A stretch of 28,757 nucleotides of DNA. Source: Pseudomonadota bacterium. GTDB taxonomy: Bacteria; Pseudomonadota; Gammaproteobacteria; Xanthomonadales; Rhodanobacteraceae. Positions 27,945-28,757 of this stretch are shown here, piece after piece. Under the pieces are notes generated by a model. That model was not told where the DNA came from, did no database searches, and saw nothing but the letters and a program-made list of their open reading frames with translations. The DNA lies in NCBI GenBank assembly GCA_023430685.1, contig JAEYZH010000191.1, positions 1 to 28,757 of the forward strand, written 5' to 3'. Position 1 is the stretch's first letter; each line of letters opens with the position of its first letter. A program made the position numbers and the translations under genes.

Positions 27945-28757
27945 TCAAGTCTCGAAGCCGTTGGAGAACATGATGTCCGACTCGTAGGCGCCCATGTCCA
28001 CCGCTGCAGAGGAATCGTTGTTTCCATCGAGGATGCGTGGATTCCCAAGAATGTCAGTAGCCTCGCTCACGAAGGCGTTCAGTCCGGCATCTATTGCAGG
28101 AGATTGGGGCAACAACCGGAAGTCGTTGGGTCCAGCGAACAATGGATCCGAAGCTATATTTCCTGCAGTGCCGTTCATTCCCGCGCAGATGCCAGCATAG
28201 GACGTTCCATCGGGTGCATACACGTTGTTGTTTACGATAATCGGCGGGTGCATGTCATTGAAATCTCCACACTCGACTGCTGCGTTAGCTCCCGGAGCCA
28301 GGACCACATTATTTGCAATGCGTGCTGCCACATCGTAGCCATCGGCATACACTGCCGATCCGTTGGTAGCGTTGTTGTTCACGAACGTGTTTCCGATCAG
28401 AAAAGGTCCGCGAGTCCCCGATGGCGTCAGCCAGTACACGCCCCCACCCATTCCATCGGATTCGAGAACCTGATTGTCGACGATCAGATTGTTCTCAATG
28501 CGCGCATCGCTATCATTGATCATCGCGATCCCAGCGCCGGCGCGGGGGGCGGAGTTGCCAATGAGCGTGTTACCCGTAATGACGATCGGACCGCCACCGT
28601 TAATGTAGATGGCCCCGCCCCAGAGGAAATCATCCGCGCTGTTGCCTCGGATCAGGTTGTCACGAATTTCTGTGCTGCAGTTCTCGCAATCTGCGAACCC
28701 GAGGACGCCAATTCCACCCCCGCCCCCGCCTCCGGAAGCGTCACCGCTATTTGAGTT
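27945..28757 (-). CDS. C-terminal part of a third secreted beta-helix protein with IMFSNGFE end motif, partial
   Basis: The frame stays open to the right edge, giving 270 visible residues; the N-terminus lies outside the window. A Gly-rich start (ASGGGGGGIGVLGF) is followed by beta-helix turns with Asn ladders, such as IRDNLIRGNSA, ITGNTLIGNSA, IENNLIVDNQV, IGNTFVNNNAT and VNNNVYAPDG. Then come the DPLFAGPNDFRL, SPAID and VDMGAYES modules, and the chain ends IMFSNGFET. The same module order closes the two beta-helix proteins at 3772-7698. An in-frame ATG at 28523 exists, but homologous turns continue upstream of it, so it is not the start. It is probably exported and surface-exposed. Codon use is AT-richer than in the other two genes, which suggests a separate origin. 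Confidence 0.85.
   Translation of the reverse strand, partial: NSNSGDASGGGGGGGIGVLGFADCENCSTEIRDNLIRGNSADDFLWGGAIYINGGGPIVITGNTLIGNSAPRAGAGIAMINDSDARIENNLIVDNQVLESDGMGGGVYWLTPSGTRGPFLIGNTFVNNNATNGSAVYADGYDVAARIANNVVLAPGANAAVECGDFNDMHPPIIVNNNVYAPDGTSYAGICAGMNGTAGNIASDPLFAGPNDFRLLPQSPAIDAGLNAFVSEATDILGNPRILDGNNDSSAAVDMGAYESDIMFSNGFET

Overview
This is a high-GC bacterial chromosome segment, most likely from a gammaproteobacterium of the Xanthomonadales/Lysobacterales (Lysobacter/Rhodanobacter/Dokdonella-like). The pointers are the gpmI-envC-ctp gene order, an ECF sigma factor paired with a Ser/Thr kinase carrying TPRs, GTAG-headed REP palindromes of the type known from Stenotrophomonas, and an abundance of secreted peptidases and beta-helix proteins. 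The assignment is an inference from gene content, not from a search.

Left part (1-3770): a minus-strand cluster gpmI (glycolytic phosphoglycerate mutase), envC (murein hydrolase activator with a degenerate LytM domain) and the first 30 codons of what is probably a carboxy-terminal processing protease. A plus-strand gene for a small exported protein made of seven 18-19-residue VNG repeats is divergent from gpmI, and it ends at a strong bidirectional terminator.

Middle part (3772-18925): two divergent genes for large secreted parallel beta-helix proteins; an ECF sigma factor/transmembrane Ser/Thr kinase operon; a divergent M28 metallopeptidase lipoprotein; an array of REP elements; a minus-strand ubiE and M1 aminopeptidase pair; a second REP array; and a plus-strand lemA/DUF2207 operon whose genes overlap by ATGA.

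Right part (18926-28757): lower in GC toward the middle and looking like an acquired polymorphic-toxin locus. A 2442-residue exported protein (signal peptide, SpvB-type domain, FG-GAP/VCBS calcium-binding repeats, RHS/YD repeats, RHS core end, variable tip) ends in a putative AHH-type HNH/Endo VII nuclease. An Imm11/DUF1629-like immunity gene starts one base after its stop. Directly behind the immunity gene lies a frameshifted scrap of a second rhs core. At the right edge is the C-terminal 270 residues of a third beta-helix protein.

The genes worth most attention are the rhs toxin/immunity pair with its decayed rhs fragment, a short C-terminal motif of the type IFxDGF(E/D) shared by all three beta-helix proteins, and the covarying REP hairpins, one of which supplies the stop codon of the M1 aminopeptidase. 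No tRNA, rRNA, CRISPR array or recognisable transposase gene was seen.
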